Positions 1 through 9,432 are shown, counted from the first letter of the stretch. The stretch is 64,000 nucleotides of DNA from Dyadobacter pollutisoli (GCF_026625565.1 NZ_CP112998.1:64501-128500); one strand, 5' to 3'. Numbers and translations: made by a program. Notes: a model not told the origin generated them from the sequence alone.

Positions 1-1
1 C

Positions 2-172
2 CTAGCAGCAACTTTGTATTTGAGTAAAAAATACACAACCAATCAGATTTGCGAACAATTAAAGATTGGAAGCAAAACGACGCTCTATAACTATCTTAGG
101 CACGAGGGGATAGAAATAGAAGGTTGGACACGGTCCGAAAAGATTTCTATTTCTAACCTGCCAAATAATTAA
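2..172 (+). CDS. Serine recombinase/resolvase, C-terminal HTH fragment (5' end outside window)
   Basis: An open frame runs from the window edge to a TAA at 170-172 and gives 56 residues. It contains a Hin/resolvase-type helix-turn-helix (LYLSKKYTTNQICEQLKIG, then SKTTLYNYLRHEGI), the DNA-binding tail of serine site-specific recombinases. The catalytic domain would lie upstream of the window. A recombinase at this edge fits the island character of the next 9 kb. The family call rests only on this HTH, so another HTH protein is possible. Confidence 0.55.
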   Translation, partial: LAATLYLSKKYTTNQICEQLKIGSKTTLYNYLRHEGIEIEGWTRSEKISISNLPNN

Positions 173-1222
173 ATAATTTTTACATGTTGTTATCCATTAC
201 CGTTAATCAATGGTACGAATAACTTAGTGTTTATGCATTATTGATGGAAGAGAAATGGACGATATAAAATTTGACGACAACTATGGGATATGGCTTAGTG
301 AGATTAAGTCTAAAATTCGTTCTTCACAGATCAGAGCAGCAGTTGCTGCGAATTCAGCATTGATTGAGTTCTATTGGGACTTAGGAAAGCTTATTGTTGA
401 AAAACAAGCTGATACACAATGGGGTGATAAACTGATAGAAACGTTGTCAAAAGATCTGAAAGAAGACTTTACAGACATTAAAGGTTTGTCATCTTCAAAT
501 CTGAAATATTGTAAAAGATTTTATTCTTTCTACTCTTGGCCAATTGGTCAACAACCTGTTGACCAATTGGCCAAGAGGCTGATTAAACAAATACCATGGG
601 GTCATAATATCCTAATATTTACTAAATCAGATAACTTGGATCAAGCGACTTTCTATCTGCAGAAAACCCTGGAAAATGGATGGAGCAGGGATATTCTAGC
701 ATTGCAGCTGAAGTCCAATTTATATGTTCGGGCAGGAGCTTCTGTGACAAATTTCGATTTGACTCTACCTAAGCCATTTTCCGATTTAGCGCAACAAACC
801 TTGAAAGACCCATATGTCTTCGATTTTATAACACTTGGACCAAAAGCTAAGGAGCAGGACATAGAGATACAGCTCACTAAACACATAACTCATTTCTTGC
901 TCGAGCTTGGAAAGGGTTTTGCTTTTATTGGAAGACAATACCATTTAATTGTAGGAGACTCTGATTATTTTTTGGATTTGCTATTTTATCACGTGAAACT
1001 TAAATGTTATGTAGTTATTGAACTTAAAAATACAAAGTTTATGCCTGAATACACTGGAAAGCTTAACTTCTACCTTTCTGCTGTGGATTCTATTCTGAAG
1101 GCAGCGGATGATAAGCCTACAATAGGAATATTACTTTGCCGCGACAAGAACAATGTAGAGGCTGAATATAATACTCCCCAATAATTGGACAGCTACTAAA
1201 ATTTCTAATTTAGTAGTTGACT

Positions 1223-1507
1223 ATGAAAAGGGAACGTAGAAAATTCAGCGCGAGCTTCAAGGCCAAAGTGGCCATAGAAGCCATCAAGGAGGTAAGCACC
1301 GTCCAGGACTTAGCTTCTAAGTACCAAATCCATCCAACGCAGATTGCGGCCTGGAAACGAGAGTTTTTAGAGAAAGCCGAGTTGGTTTTCGACAAAGAGG
1401 CACCGGCAATAAATGAGGCAGAGAACTCTAAGGAGCAGGAACTGTACGCCAAGATCGGGGAGCTTCAGGTCCAGGTGGATTTCCTAAAAAAAGTCTTGGG
1501 GAAATGA
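1223..1507 (+). CDS. IS3-family transposase OrfA
   Basis: The 94-residue protein has an N-terminal helix-turn-helix (RRKFSASFKAKVAIEAIKE, then VQDLASKYQIHPTQIAAWKRE) and a leucine-rich coiled-coil end, the usual OrfA layout. ATG at 1223 is preferred over an upstream TTG in the same frame. A run of seven A followed by G (1486-1493, A AAA AAG type) lies just before the stop. orfB is in the -1 frame, so an OrfAB fusion by programmed -1 frameshifting is likely. The stop overlaps the orfB start. Confidence 0.9.
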   Translation: MKRERRKFSASFKAKVAIEAIKEVSTVQDLASKYQIHPTQIAAWKREFLEKAELVFDKEAPAINEAENSKEQELYAKIGELQVQVDFLKKVLGK

Positions 1508-2343
1508 CAACCATGGAAAAACGCGAACTTATTTCTCCGGAATACATCAATCTCAGCGTTTCAGCACAATGTAAACTAATTGGTTTACAGAGGAGTAGCT
1601 ATTATTTTAAGCCAAAGGGAGAATCGTTGGTAAATCAACGCCTGATGAAAGCCATAGACCGAAAGTTTCTGGAATGTCCATTTTATGGAGTGGAACGCAT
1701 GACTGATTACCTGCGTGGCTTAGGTTACCACGTTGGAGTAAAGCGTATACGAAGGCTATATAGGCTCATGAATTTGCGCACGATTTATCCCAAACGCAAC
1801 CTGAGCAAGGCCAAAGCAACAGACTACAAATATCCATATCTGTTAAAGGGCTTGAAAATTGAGTGTCCTAATCATGTCTGGCAGGCCGATATCACCTATA
1901 TCCCGATGTTTCGTGGATTTATGTACATGTTTGCCATCATCGATGTGTATAGCCGAAGGATTGTCGGATGGAGCATATCGAACACAATGAGCATGGAATG
2001 GTGCCGGGAAATCCTCTTGGATACTATTCGTACCGAGGGACGGCCCGAAATATTTAATACCGATCAAGGTAGCCAATTCACTAGCCCCCACTTTGTTAAC
2101 TCATTGTTAGGCAGTGGCATAAAGGTGTCAATGGATGGGAAGGGAAGAGCACTTGACAACGTTTTCATCGAACGATTTTGGAGGTCGCTCAAACAAGAAT
2201 ATGTATACTTAAACCCTCCCAACGGCGGTATGGATCTGTATAGAGGAGTAAAAACATATGTGGAATTTTACAACGGTCAACGCAAACACACCGGTACTGG
2301 ATTTATCCCTAATGACTTGTTCTTTGAATCAAAAGCATCTTAA
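1504..2343 (+). CDS. IS3-family transposase OrfB (DDE integrase)
   Basis: The 279-residue protein has the IS3 OrfB order: an HTH_21 region near residues 50-100 (ECPFYGVERMTDYLRGLGYHV), then an rve-type integrase core. The DDE residues are visible as D in HVWQADITYIPM, D in FNTDQGSQFTS and E in NVFIERFWRSLKQEYVYL. The length is normal for the family. It is translated as part of an OrfAB fusion or from its own ATG, which overlaps the orfA stop. It catalyses excision and integration of this element. Confidence 0.92.
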   Translation: MTTMEKRELISPEYINLSVSAQCKLIGLQRSSYYFKPKGESLVNQRLMKAIDRKFLECPFYGVERMTDYLRGLGYHVGVKRIRRLYRLMNLRTIYPKRNLSKAKATDYKYPYLLKGLKIECPNHVWQADITYIPMFRGFMYMFAIIDVYSRRIVGWSISNTMSMEWCREILLDTIRTEGRPEIFNTDQGSQFTSPHFVNSLLGSGIKVSMDGKGRALDNVFIERFWRSLKQEYVYLNPPNGGMDLYRGVKTYVEFYNGQRKHTGTGFIPNDLFFESKAS

Positions 2344-2577
2344 TTAAAATTAACTTTATCCATTTGGCTGTCCAGTAAAACGGGAGTGTTTCAGAATTTG
2401 CTTTGAGAGATATCAATAAGCCTATGGGGATTAGTGAATTTAAATTTACGGAAATGCTTCCGGAAAATCTGCGCGAAAGTTTCCCAACTATTGAGGAAAT
2501 TGAATCTGAGCTAAAAAATATTGAGAATGAATAGCTTGATAAATTATTAGGTATGTTATAAAATATGTAACTTTTGT

Positions 2578-2585
2578 TATATTTG
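2578..2585 (+). promoter_or_regulatory. Possible Bacteroidota -7 element (TATATTTG)
   Basis: TATATTTG fits the Bacteroidota -7 consensus TAnnTTTG and lies 28 bp before the ATG at 2613. I see no clear -33 TTTG box at the expected distance. This is a weak call based on one motif in AT-rich DNA. Confidence 0.3.
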
Positions 2586-2612
2586 TTGAGAATAAACTAT
2601 CCTCCTTAAATC

Positions 2613-3896
2613 ATGTCGGAAGAAGATATTGCCTCTAAATGTTACGATATCCATGTATCATTAGCTGGCAAAGAAGTACCAGAATTTGAATTTATACCTA
2701 AGGTAGGCATGATGGTAAGCCTCTCTCTGCACCTTAGAGGACTGCCAATACTCGAATATGAGAAGCTTAGGTTAGTTTCCAGCTATTACTTTAGAATTTC
2801 ACCACTCCTTCTCAAAGACTTACTCGAAAGCTTAGAAGAAATAGAATTCGTAAAACTTATTACGAAGGGGTCATCAATCCATAAAATTCAACCACAGATA
2901 CCGTTTTTTGAAAGTGTCTATGAAAAGGTCGGCGAGTTCGCGAACAACAAACTTAGTTTGAATGAGCCGGAAGAGCTTGCTTTGGAAATTATTTCAAAGC
3001 TTACTAGTGCGCCAACCGAGCAAAGCAATCTTTATAGTCTTGGTGCTGAAAAAAAGCTGGTTGACCGAAATTTGGTAATAGGACATGAAGGTGGCTACAT
3101 TCTAACTAAAAGAGCGAGAGGGAAGAACATCTTGTTAAGTCCATTGTTTTTTTCGGAAAATGCTGATGTATTCGCCGACTTGACAGCAAGAGCTGGAAGC
3201 ACTAAGATAAAACGAATTCTAGAGTTAGTAAAAAGCGCTCAAGGCTTACCTCTTTCTATTATTGAATCGACAATGCGAATAAACGAAAATTCGATTTCGA
3301 TAGACGATTTAAATATCTTGAAGAGACTAGCAGCTGATGGAGCCGTTAGACCACCCTCAATCAAAACTACCCATTCAGGTGAAAACTTCTTTATATTTTC
3401 ACCGTCCCCAGGAAATTCAAAACTAAATCCCGCTAAAAGAGAAATCTATGAACGGGCAATGGCAATAGTTGCCTCTGTAAGACAGGGACAATTTCTAGCA
3501 AAACAATTTCGAATTTATAGCCCTGTTGCACTATTAAAGGCTTTAAAAAGGAATGGTTATCTAAAATCAACTTCGGAGACATTTGAACAATATCACCAGC
3601 TTGCTGTTATAAAAGTAGGGAAAATGGTCAAGGTTTCCGGAGACAGGTATCAATTTCACCTAGTATCCTCAGAAGAAAATACTGCTGCATTAGATTTAGC
3701 AATTAGCCTTATTGACACAGGGAATATTGTAAATATGGAGATTAATGATAACGCAATTTTAGCTTTACAGAAGGATCAAACGTATATAGAGTCAATCATA
3801 TCGTCAAATAATCTTAGAACACACGCTACGATTGCATTGGATGAGGAAACGATGCAAGAATTTGATAATATTTTGTTAACCGGATTAGGAAAATGA
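2613..3896 (+). CDS. Uncharacterised protein of a two-gene cassette
   Basis: I do not recognise this 427-residue protein. It is soluble, with no signal peptide or membrane segment, and mainly helical. Short segments around residues 140-170 (LYSLGAEKKLVDRNLVIGH) and 215-245 resemble winged-helix elements, but this is only an impression. The stop overlaps the ATG of the next gene (ATGA), so the two are co-translated and probably act together. The partner looks like a PD-(D/E)XK nuclease, and flanking genes include YhcG-like and ABC-3C components, so a role in defence is a fair inference. It could be a sensor or regulatory subunit. Confidence 0.7.
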   Translation: MSEEDIASKCYDIHVSLAGKEVPEFEFIPKVGMMVSLSLHLRGLPILEYEKLRLVSSYYFRISPLLLKDLLESLEEIEFVKLITKGSSIHKIQPQIPFFESVYEKVGEFANNKLSLNEPEELALEIISKLTSAPTEQSNLYSLGAEKKLVDRNLVIGHEGGYILTKRARGKNILLSPLFFSENADVFADLTARAGSTKIKRILELVKSAQGLPLSIIESTMRINENSISIDDLNILKRLAADGAVRPPSIKTTHSGENFFIFSPSPGNSKLNPAKREIYERAMAIVASVRQGQFLAKQFRIYSPVALLKALKRNGYLKSTSETFEQYHQLAVIKVGKMVKVSGDRYQFHLVSSEENTAALDLAISLIDTGNIVNMEINDNAILALQKDQTYIESIISSNNLRTHATIALDEETMQEFDNILLTGLGK

Positions 3897-4969
3897 TTAA
3901 AGATAGACTTCTTAAAATTAAAGTTGTTGAGTACTTTGTAGATAATTTTTGGTATCCTCAAATGGAGGTAAATATGCTGTCAAAGCATAGAATTTCGAAC
4001 GTTCCCAAATTGATAACGGATGTTGATGTACTTGGAATGTACCCCGATATATCGGGGAGTTTACACCCAATTTTAGGTGATTGTAAGACATTGAAAGGAC
4101 AATCTCCGATTTCTAGAAGCTTATGGATGAAGGGGCTAATGGATTACATTGGTTCGAAAAAAGGGTTGATTGTCTTATCCAAGGATATAGAGAAAGAGCA
4201 TCAAATAACATCAAGTTTACTTGACATCCAATTGCTATCTGAAGCAGATTTTGGACTATACTCAAAAGCTACTACTAATCAATCCATTACTATTATAAGT
4301 GCCTTGAAGGACATTGAGTGTTGGGACAAATTGTTTGAAGTAGACAAGCGATTTCCGGTGCTTAAAACTTTTTTAGACTTTTCAAAGACTCAATTTTGGA
4401 ACGAATCCAGCTCTAATTATCAGTTACGCTCGTCTCTCGCAATACTTAGGGAAAACAAAGGTGAGTTTAATCCATCTAACCCCTTACATTTAGCTACGGT
4501 TTTAAATCATTTTTCAATTGTAGCAATTGCTTTAAACAACATCATTGTTACACTTTTCAATAGGTATCTTACACCGAAATCCAAGGAAGAGTTGAACAAT
4601 GATCTTAAAGTGTTTATCTATGGCGGAATCGAGAACTACGAGTTTTTGAATAATCTTAGAAATCGATTCTCTGGAAATCCAGTACCGGAAAAGGAGTTAA
4701 CACTGCCCGAATGGGATATGTTCTTAGAACTAATAAGACTTGTATTTGAACAACCCAAAGTGTTTTCTTATGTTCCAATTTATCTTAAGGAGATTTCATT
4801 TCATTTCCTTGCAGACGGTGATAAGTCCAGATTTAGCCTTGCGCCAACACTGGTTAGGAACGAGCCTCAATTATCAAACTATGCGTCTCGATTATCAAGC
4901 TATCTCTGTAAAGCGGCTAATTTACCACCTGAGTTTAATGAAATATATTCTGGAATGTTGATACTTTAA
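3893..4969 (+). CDS. Probable PD-(D/E)XK nuclease-like protein
   Basis: The 358-residue protein carries a restriction-endonuclease-like core near the N terminus. ITDVDVLGMYPD supplies an acidic residue (near residue 44), followed about 20 residues later by HPILGDCKTLKG, where DCK fits the (D/E)XK signature. A helix (RSLWMKGLMDYIGSKKGLIVL) continues the fold as in related nucleases. The C-terminal 200 residues are helical and unrecognised. Translation is coupled to the preceding gene by an ATGA overlap. Substrate and target are unknown. The nuclease call is by motif only. Confidence 0.6.
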   Translation: MIKDRLLKIKVVEYFVDNFWYPQMEVNMLSKHRISNVPKLITDVDVLGMYPDISGSLHPILGDCKTLKGQSPISRSLWMKGLMDYIGSKKGLIVLSKDIEKEHQITSSLLDIQLLSEADFGLYSKATTNQSITIISALKDIECWDKLFEVDKRFPVLKTFLDFSKTQFWNESSSNYQLRSSLAILRENKGEFNPSNPLHLATVLNHFSIVAIALNNIIVTLFNRYLTPKSKEELNNDLKVFIYGGIENYEFLNNLRNRFSGNPVPEKELTLPEWDMFLELIRLVFEQPKVFSYVPIYLKEISFHFLADGDKSRFSLAPTLVRNEPQLSNYASRLSSYLCKAANLPPEFNEIYSGMLIL

Positions 4970-5072
4970 AGTGCTGTCTGATATCATCGATGTTCGATAT
5001 AATAGAGAGTTTTTTATGATGAAAATAAGTGGTTACACATAACTGATACAAGTGTTATAATTTTATAGACTG

Positions 5073-6254
5073 TTGAGCAAACATTCACTTCATACTGCCC
5101 CTGGTCCCATGGCGGGATATCTGTTCCAGCCTGATAGAGCACTAGTTTTGCTCTGTTCGTGTAACAACAATGAGGCTGTCGCAATTGAAATTGTTGATGA
5201 TGTTGCGATAATAGATGATACAGGAAATATATTGTACAGAGAACAAGATAAGAACAGTATTGTAGACAATGGTCGGCCGTATGCCGATAGAAGTAAGGAT
5301 CTTTGGAATACGCTGTTCATCTGGATTAGTGATATTAGAAATGGAAAGATGGATGTTAGTCGTACTCGGCTATTATGTGTCACAAATAAGAACATTTCGG
5401 AAAATTCATTAATAAGGAAAATAAGTGATGCTCATAGTATTCGCGAAATAGATCTGGTTATTGAACTTTTGAAGTCGTCTGTCGAGCGTCCCCCTGCTAG
5501 TTTGCAGAGCATTATAAGCCATGTGTTATCAAGCGAAGAGACTTTGAAGGCGATGATAGCCCAGATTTCATTGCTGGATGCCAATTGTCTCGTAGAAAGA
5601 AATGATGAGATTGCTAATAGGCTAGGCTTAAACGACGATATACGTGATGATGTCATTACTGATCTTCGTGGTTGGTTTAATGATCATATTTTAGTTCAGC
5701 TCGACAAAGGTTTTGCTCCGATAGTTCGTAAGACGGAACTAAACAGGCGACTTCAAAGAACAATGCAGAGTATTGGAGATAAACGGATTAAAGTATTGGC
5801 TAAGCGATATGTTGATGTAACTATTACTGACAATGATATAGTGGAAGCAAAAGGCAAAGTATTCATTAAGCAACTTGAACTTATAGATCATTATGATAAG
5901 GAGGGAATTATTGTTGACGCAATTGTTGATTTTTTCTATTCAGAGGATCAGCGAACTAGGTTGACCTTAATGGGTGATATAACTGGAAAGGAATTATTAG
6001 CCATGGATGACCTGTGTTTTGAAAGGTGGACTGAGTCTTTTAGAAGAAAAATGGTTCATTGCAATATTAACCTTAGTGAATCGGAATTGTCGGAGCTGGC
6101 ATTTGAGATATATGATTCAACTGTAAATGGTTTCGTTGTTAAGCTCAGAGGTAACGATACAGAGCCTTATTTTACTAAAGGAAGCTTTTACAAGCTTTCA
6201 GATTCGCTAGACATTGGCTGGCATCCGCATTGGGAAAAACATTTTAAAAATTAA
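5073..6254 (+). CDS. ABC-three-component system effector, PD-(D/E)XK nuclease-like
   Basis: The 393-residue protein opens with HTAPGPMAGYLFQPDRAL, the N-terminal pattern of ABC-3C effector proteins. A nuclease-like core follows: AIEIVDDV (E39, D42-D43), then YREQDK (E57, Q58, K60), then DRSKDLWNTLFIW, as in Cap4/DUF4297-type restriction domains. The C-terminal half matches the helical region expected to contact the other components. The TTG start at 5073 is chosen because it keeps the conserved APG segment; an internal ATG lies at 5109. The stop overlaps the next start (TAATGG). ABC-3C systems are known conflict systems in which an ABC ATPase licenses a linked effector. DNA cleavage is inferred from the motif. 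Confidence 0.75.
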   Translation: MSKHSLHTAPGPMAGYLFQPDRALVLLCSCNNNEAVAIEIVDDVAIIDDTGNILYREQDKNSIVDNGRPYADRSKDLWNTLFIWISDIRNGKMDVSRTRLLCVTNKNISENSLIRKISDAHSIREIDLVIELLKSSVERPPASLQSIISHVLSSEETLKAMIAQISLLDANCLVERNDEIANRLGLNDDIRDDVITDLRGWFNDHILVQLDKGFAPIVRKTELNRRLQRTMQSIGDKRIKVLAKRYVDVTITDNDIVEAKGKVFIKQLELIDHYDKEGIIVDAIVDFFYSEDQRTRLTLMGDITGKELLAMDDLCFERWTESFRRKMVHCNINLSESELSELAFEIYDSTVNGFVVKLRGNDTEPYFTKGSFYKLSDSLDIGWHPHWEKHFKN

Positions 6255-6736
6255 TGGCTAGAATAATCGAACACGACATTATTCAAAATGTCGGACTCAG
6301 CGCTTTAGTCTTACATAAGTTTGTCAAAACTTATAGCGCAACAACTGATGCCAGGAGTGGGCCAGACCTTGCGATTGTTATGCCTGTCCTTCCACTACTT
6401 TACCATCAAAAGACTTTGGATAGCATTCATAGGAAGAGATTTGAGGGGGGATTTTTTAACGCAATTGGGGATTATCGAGAGATACCAGCCGGTTTGCAAC
6501 AAAGGATGGAAGATATGGCACATCAAACCTTTATGGCCTTAAATCTTGCTTGTCAGAGTGATATTATTGTGTATGATAGGGTGTCTAACGAGCTTTTACC
6601 TAGCAATATTCCGGTAACCAGTTCCAGATACAACAATGAAATTAAGGGTATTTTGAGCGGTGCTGATAGGCTTGGCTATTGGTTCTCCACTCTGCCATTT
6701 GAACAAGTGTGCATTATGCTTAAACTTACGTTTTGA
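6254..6736 (+). CDS. ABC-three-component system middle component
   Basis: This 160-residue protein sits between the effector and the DUF3732 ATPase, overlapping the first by one base and abutting the second. ABC-3C middle components are short proteins of about this size with an N-terminal pattern of the type seen here (IIQNVGLSALVLHKFVKTY, then IVMPVLPLLYHQKTL) and are thought to bridge ATPase and effector. No catalytic motif is visible. The call rests on gene order, size and this pattern together. Confidence 0.75.
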   Translation: MARIIEHDIIQNVGLSALVLHKFVKTYSATTDARSGPDLAIVMPVLPLLYHQKTLDSIHRKRFEGGFFNAIGDYREIPAGLQQRMEDMAHQTFMALNLACQSDIIVYDRVSNELLPSNIPVTSSRYNNEIKGILSGADRLGYWFSTLPFEQVCIMLKLTF

Positions 6737-8743
6737 ATGAAGCTAAAAATTAAGGCAATAGTTCTGTACCCAAAGGATAAAAGTAAGAGCAAACGGATAA
6801 TACCATTTGATGTCAGTAAGGTGAATGTGATCACTGGTGAAAGCCATAAGGGTAAATCAGCTCTTATTCATATCATTGATTATTGTTTGGGCAGTGAGAG
6901 TTGTTCTATCCCTGTTGGAATTATACGTGATACAACTCAATGGTTTGGACTTCATCTCATTTCGGAGACTACTGAATTGGTTGTCCTAAGAAAGGAACCC
7001 GGGACTAAGTTTTCAACTTCTGAGATGATTATGATCGAACAGGCGGAACCGATTGACATTGATGCTTTAATGAGTGCAAGTAGATTTCAAACCAACAGAG
7101 ATGCGGTTGTTAATAGATTTAATCAACTATCTGGGCTATCTACCGAACGGTTCGATTTAGAGAATTTGAAAAATCAATTTGGAGGGGCTGCAAGTTTTAG
7201 AGATACAAGCGCTTTTCAATTTCTTCCGCAACACATAGTAGCCAATCCCTATGCGCTATTTTATAAGGCGGATACTCATGAACATCAACAGAAGCTAAAA
7301 ACGATTTTTCCATTACTTGTCGGTGCGATTAGTAATGAGGTGTTGTCTTTGGAACGTGAGTTAAAAGAATTAGACATTTCATTAAAAACTTACCAATTAG
7401 AGCTGAATACTAAAAATCGAGCGGTACAATCATGGTTAGGTAATTTGCAGTCTTTGTTTCTACGCTCCGTTCAGCTAGGGTTAGTCAAAGACATACCCTT
7501 GGAGCTAAATTCATACACGGTGGAGCAATATCTTTTTCAACTTAGTCAGATTGTTGAGGACTTTAATGAGAATCCGATTCCTGCCTATCAGTCGGGTGCC
7601 ACTGTAAGAGAAGTAGAATATCTGGAAAATTTGGACGCGCAGGAGAGGGATTTAGTTAATGAAGTAGCAATAAGAAAGATCAGACTGTCAAAACTGCAAA
7701 GTTTAAATATGTCGTCAGTGCAATATCGACAAACCCTTGAAAGTCAGCGCAGAAGGCTTGAACCCGTTTCTTGGTTTAACAAAAAGCTACATTCAAACAT
7801 CTGCCCTTTTTGCGAATCTGTTAATGACAATGCCAAGAAGCAGTTAGAAACACTGGATGAATACAGTAAGAACTTGGAGGTAATTTCTAGAAGTGTTAAC
7901 ACTAACGATGTAAATCTGAACAAGGAAGTTGCGGATGTAAAGTCAGAGATCCGTGATTACGAATTTAAAATTAACAAAGTAAGAGATGTTTTAAGGGAGT
8001 TTTATACAAAGTCCAAGGAGGAGAATGAGCGTCGTCGCACAGTTGAGTCGCTTTATAAGTTTATAGGAAGGCTAGAGGAGGCATTAGCTAATGTGGGCTC
8101 CACGACTGTTGATAGTAGCATCCAGAAAAGTATTGACAAGCTGTACCAGCAGGTTTCAGATACAAATAGGAAGCTAGATCTAATTAGGAAAAGCCACAAT
8201 AAAGAAACGGTTTTACGAAGGATATCAAATTTGATGAGTCAATATATTGTCATGCTCGATATCGATCGTCCCAATGATCCAGTTGAACTTGATATTGCTA
8301 ACCTTACCTTGAAGATATCATCAACAAGTTCGAATAGGGCAGACTATTTATGGGAAGTTGGTAGCGGAGCGAATTGGATGGGGTACCATCTTTCGGCATT
8401 TTTTGCTTTACACGAACATTTTTTGTCTCTCGAAAACAACTTCGTTCCTTCTTTCCTTGTAATCGACCAACCGAGTCAAGTGTATTTTCCGAAGGACGTT
8501 CCTACGATATCTGATGATATTGTTACGTTTCAGGACTTTGCTGAGAAGTCCGAAGACCTGACACAAACTAGGAAAATTTTTTCTGCGGCATCTGCTTGCG
8601 CAAAGAGGACAAATTTTAATTTACAGATAATCATCGTTGAGCATGCACCTGAAATTACGTGGCAAGGAGTTGAAAACATTCATATGGTTGAGGAGTGGTC
8701 TGGATCACGAGCTTTAATTCCAATCGAGTGGATTCAAGAGTAA
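6737..8743 (+). CDS. ABC-three-component system ATPase (DUF3732 family)
   Basis: The 668-residue SMC/Rad50-like ATPase has a Walker A at residues 34-41 (GESHKGKS) and two coiled-coil stretches (about 200-300 and 370-480) separated by a CPFC pair (356-359) resembling half of a zinc hook. An ABC signature-like segment lies at 541-552 (EVGSGANWMGYH). The Walker B at 573-580 reads FLVIDQPS, with Gln where Glu is usual, which I recall as normal for DUF3732 proteins. A switch His lies near 643 (IIIVEHAPE). It is the last gene of the three-gene ABC-3C operon and is expected to couple ATP binding or hydrolysis to effector control. Confidence 0.85.
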   Translation: MKLKIKAIVLYPKDKSKSKRIIPFDVSKVNVITGESHKGKSALIHIIDYCLGSESCSIPVGIIRDTTQWFGLHLISETTELVVLRKEPGTKFSTSEMIMIEQAEPIDIDALMSASRFQTNRDAVVNRFNQLSGLSTERFDLENLKNQFGGAASFRDTSAFQFLPQHIVANPYALFYKADTHEHQQKLKTIFPLLVGAISNEVLSLERELKELDISLKTYQLELNTKNRAVQSWLGNLQSLFLRSVQLGLVKDIPLELNSYTVEQYLFQLSQIVEDFNENPIPAYQSGATVREVEYLENLDAQERDLVNEVAIRKIRLSKLQSLNMSSVQYRQTLESQRRRLEPVSWFNKKLHSNICPFCESVNDNAKKQLETLDEYSKNLEVISRSVNTNDVNLNKEVADVKSEIRDYEFKINKVRDVLREFYTKSKEENERRRTVESLYKFIGRLEEALANVGSTTVDSSIQKSIDKLYQQVSDTNRKLDLIRKSHNKETVLRRISNLMSQYIVMLDIDRPNDPVELDIANLTLKISSTSSNRADYLWEVGSGANWMGYHLSAFFALHEHFLSLENNFVPSFLVIDQPSQVYFPKDVPTISDDIVTFQDFAEKSEDLTQTRKIFSAASACAKRTNFNLQIIIVEHAPEITWQGVENIHMVEEWSGSRALIPIEWIQE

Positions 8744-8790
8744 ATACCCTTTATTAGTAATAGTTGATCCTTTCGTTTTTAGCATTCTCA

Positions 8791-9432
8791 ATGAATTTGC
8801 ATCCTTATTTAGACCAGCTTGCTCATGTGAGAAATAGATTTGGAGTTGCTCATGACGGCGGCCGAGATTACCTGTGTCCGCTTTGTCTGCAATATTTCAA
8901 TATTGAGTCAAAAGATCTTACTATTGATCATGTTCCCCAACAATCATTAGGGGGAAGGAAACTAGTTGTAACGTGCAGAAAGTGTAATAATGATGCCGGA
9001 TGGCAAATCGAGCCACATCTTAAAGGTGCGATGGAATTATTTGTTAATAGAGATTTTCCAGAGCACCGTGCAATAACGGTCGATCTGGACGTCGGGGAGC
9101 AAAAGACACTGAGAGGAATATTAACAAGAACACATTTAGGCGTGGCAAACTTCTTATTGTCTGAGAAAAACAATGATAAAAGACTTGTTGAAAAATGGAA
9201 TGCGAAAATCGACAAAGGTCTCACAGAATTTTCTGCTAAACCTTTATCGAAAACAAAAATTTTAGATACCAAAGTGCTGGTGTCTCTTTTAAAAGCAGCA
9301 TATCTTCAGGTATTTTGGAGATTTGGATATATTCCACTTTATCACTCATATTTTCAGCCTATGAGAGACCAAATTACCAATCCCAGTGAAATAATATATC
9401 CATTAGACCTATGTTATGTCTTAGCCCCCTAA
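8791..9432 (+). CDS. HNH endonuclease domain protein linked to the ABC-3C operon
   Basis: The 213-residue protein has an HNH/zinc core: CPLC (29-32), IDHVP (D46, H47), then TCRKCNND (C62, C65, N66). The first ATG at 8791 is chosen over an in-frame TTG at 8764. It begins 47 bp after the ATPase gene on the same strand and may be a further effector. The last five codons (YVLAP) lie partly or wholly inside the left end of the following IS3 element. Joining the two flanks of that element gives a stop within a few codons, so the native end was probably only slightly different. The zinc and catalytic residues are upstream of the damage. Confidence 0.8.
   Translation: MNLHPYLDQLAHVRNRFGVAHDGGRDYLCPLCLQYFNIESKDLTIDHVPQQSLGGRKLVVTCRKCNNDAGWQIEPHLKGAMELFVNRDFPEHRAITVDLDVGEQKTLRGILTRTHLGVANFLLSEKNNDKRLVEKWNAKIDKGLTEFSAKPLSKTKILDTKVLVSLLKAAYLQVFWRFGYIPLYHSYFQPMRDQITNPSEIIYPLDLCYVLAP

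Larger units (their letters stand above)
1167..2393 (+). mobile_element. IS3-family insertion sequence (1227 bp)
   Basis: Two overlapping transposase genes are bounded by imperfect terminal inverted repeats. The left end carries ACTCCC and TTGGACAGC, and the inverted right end ACTCCC and CTGGACAGC at matching spacing. GAA directly follows both boundaries (1164-1166 and 2394-2396), a 3-bp target duplication typical of the IS3 family. The element splits the YhcG-like nuclease gene and both transposase genes look intact, so it may be active. Confidence 0.88.
255..2534 (+). pseudogene. DUF1016/PDDEXK nuclease (YhcG-like), split by an IS3 element
   Basis: The 5' part (255-1166) encodes the DUF1016 N-terminal domain (residues about 10-100, with ALIEFYWDLGKLI) and a PD-(D/E)XK nuclease domain (FLDLLF followed by VIELK, residues about 240-260). 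Reading then enters an IS3 element and stops at 1184. The 3' part resumes in the same frame after the second target duplication at 2397 (FALRDINKPMGISEF...) and ends with TAG at 2532-2534. Removing the insertion and one GAA restores one continuous frame of about 349 codons, so the insertion is recent. YhcG-like proteins are often found near restriction-modification genes and are thought to be DNA nucleases. The product made now lacks its last roughly 45 residues. Confidence 0.85.
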
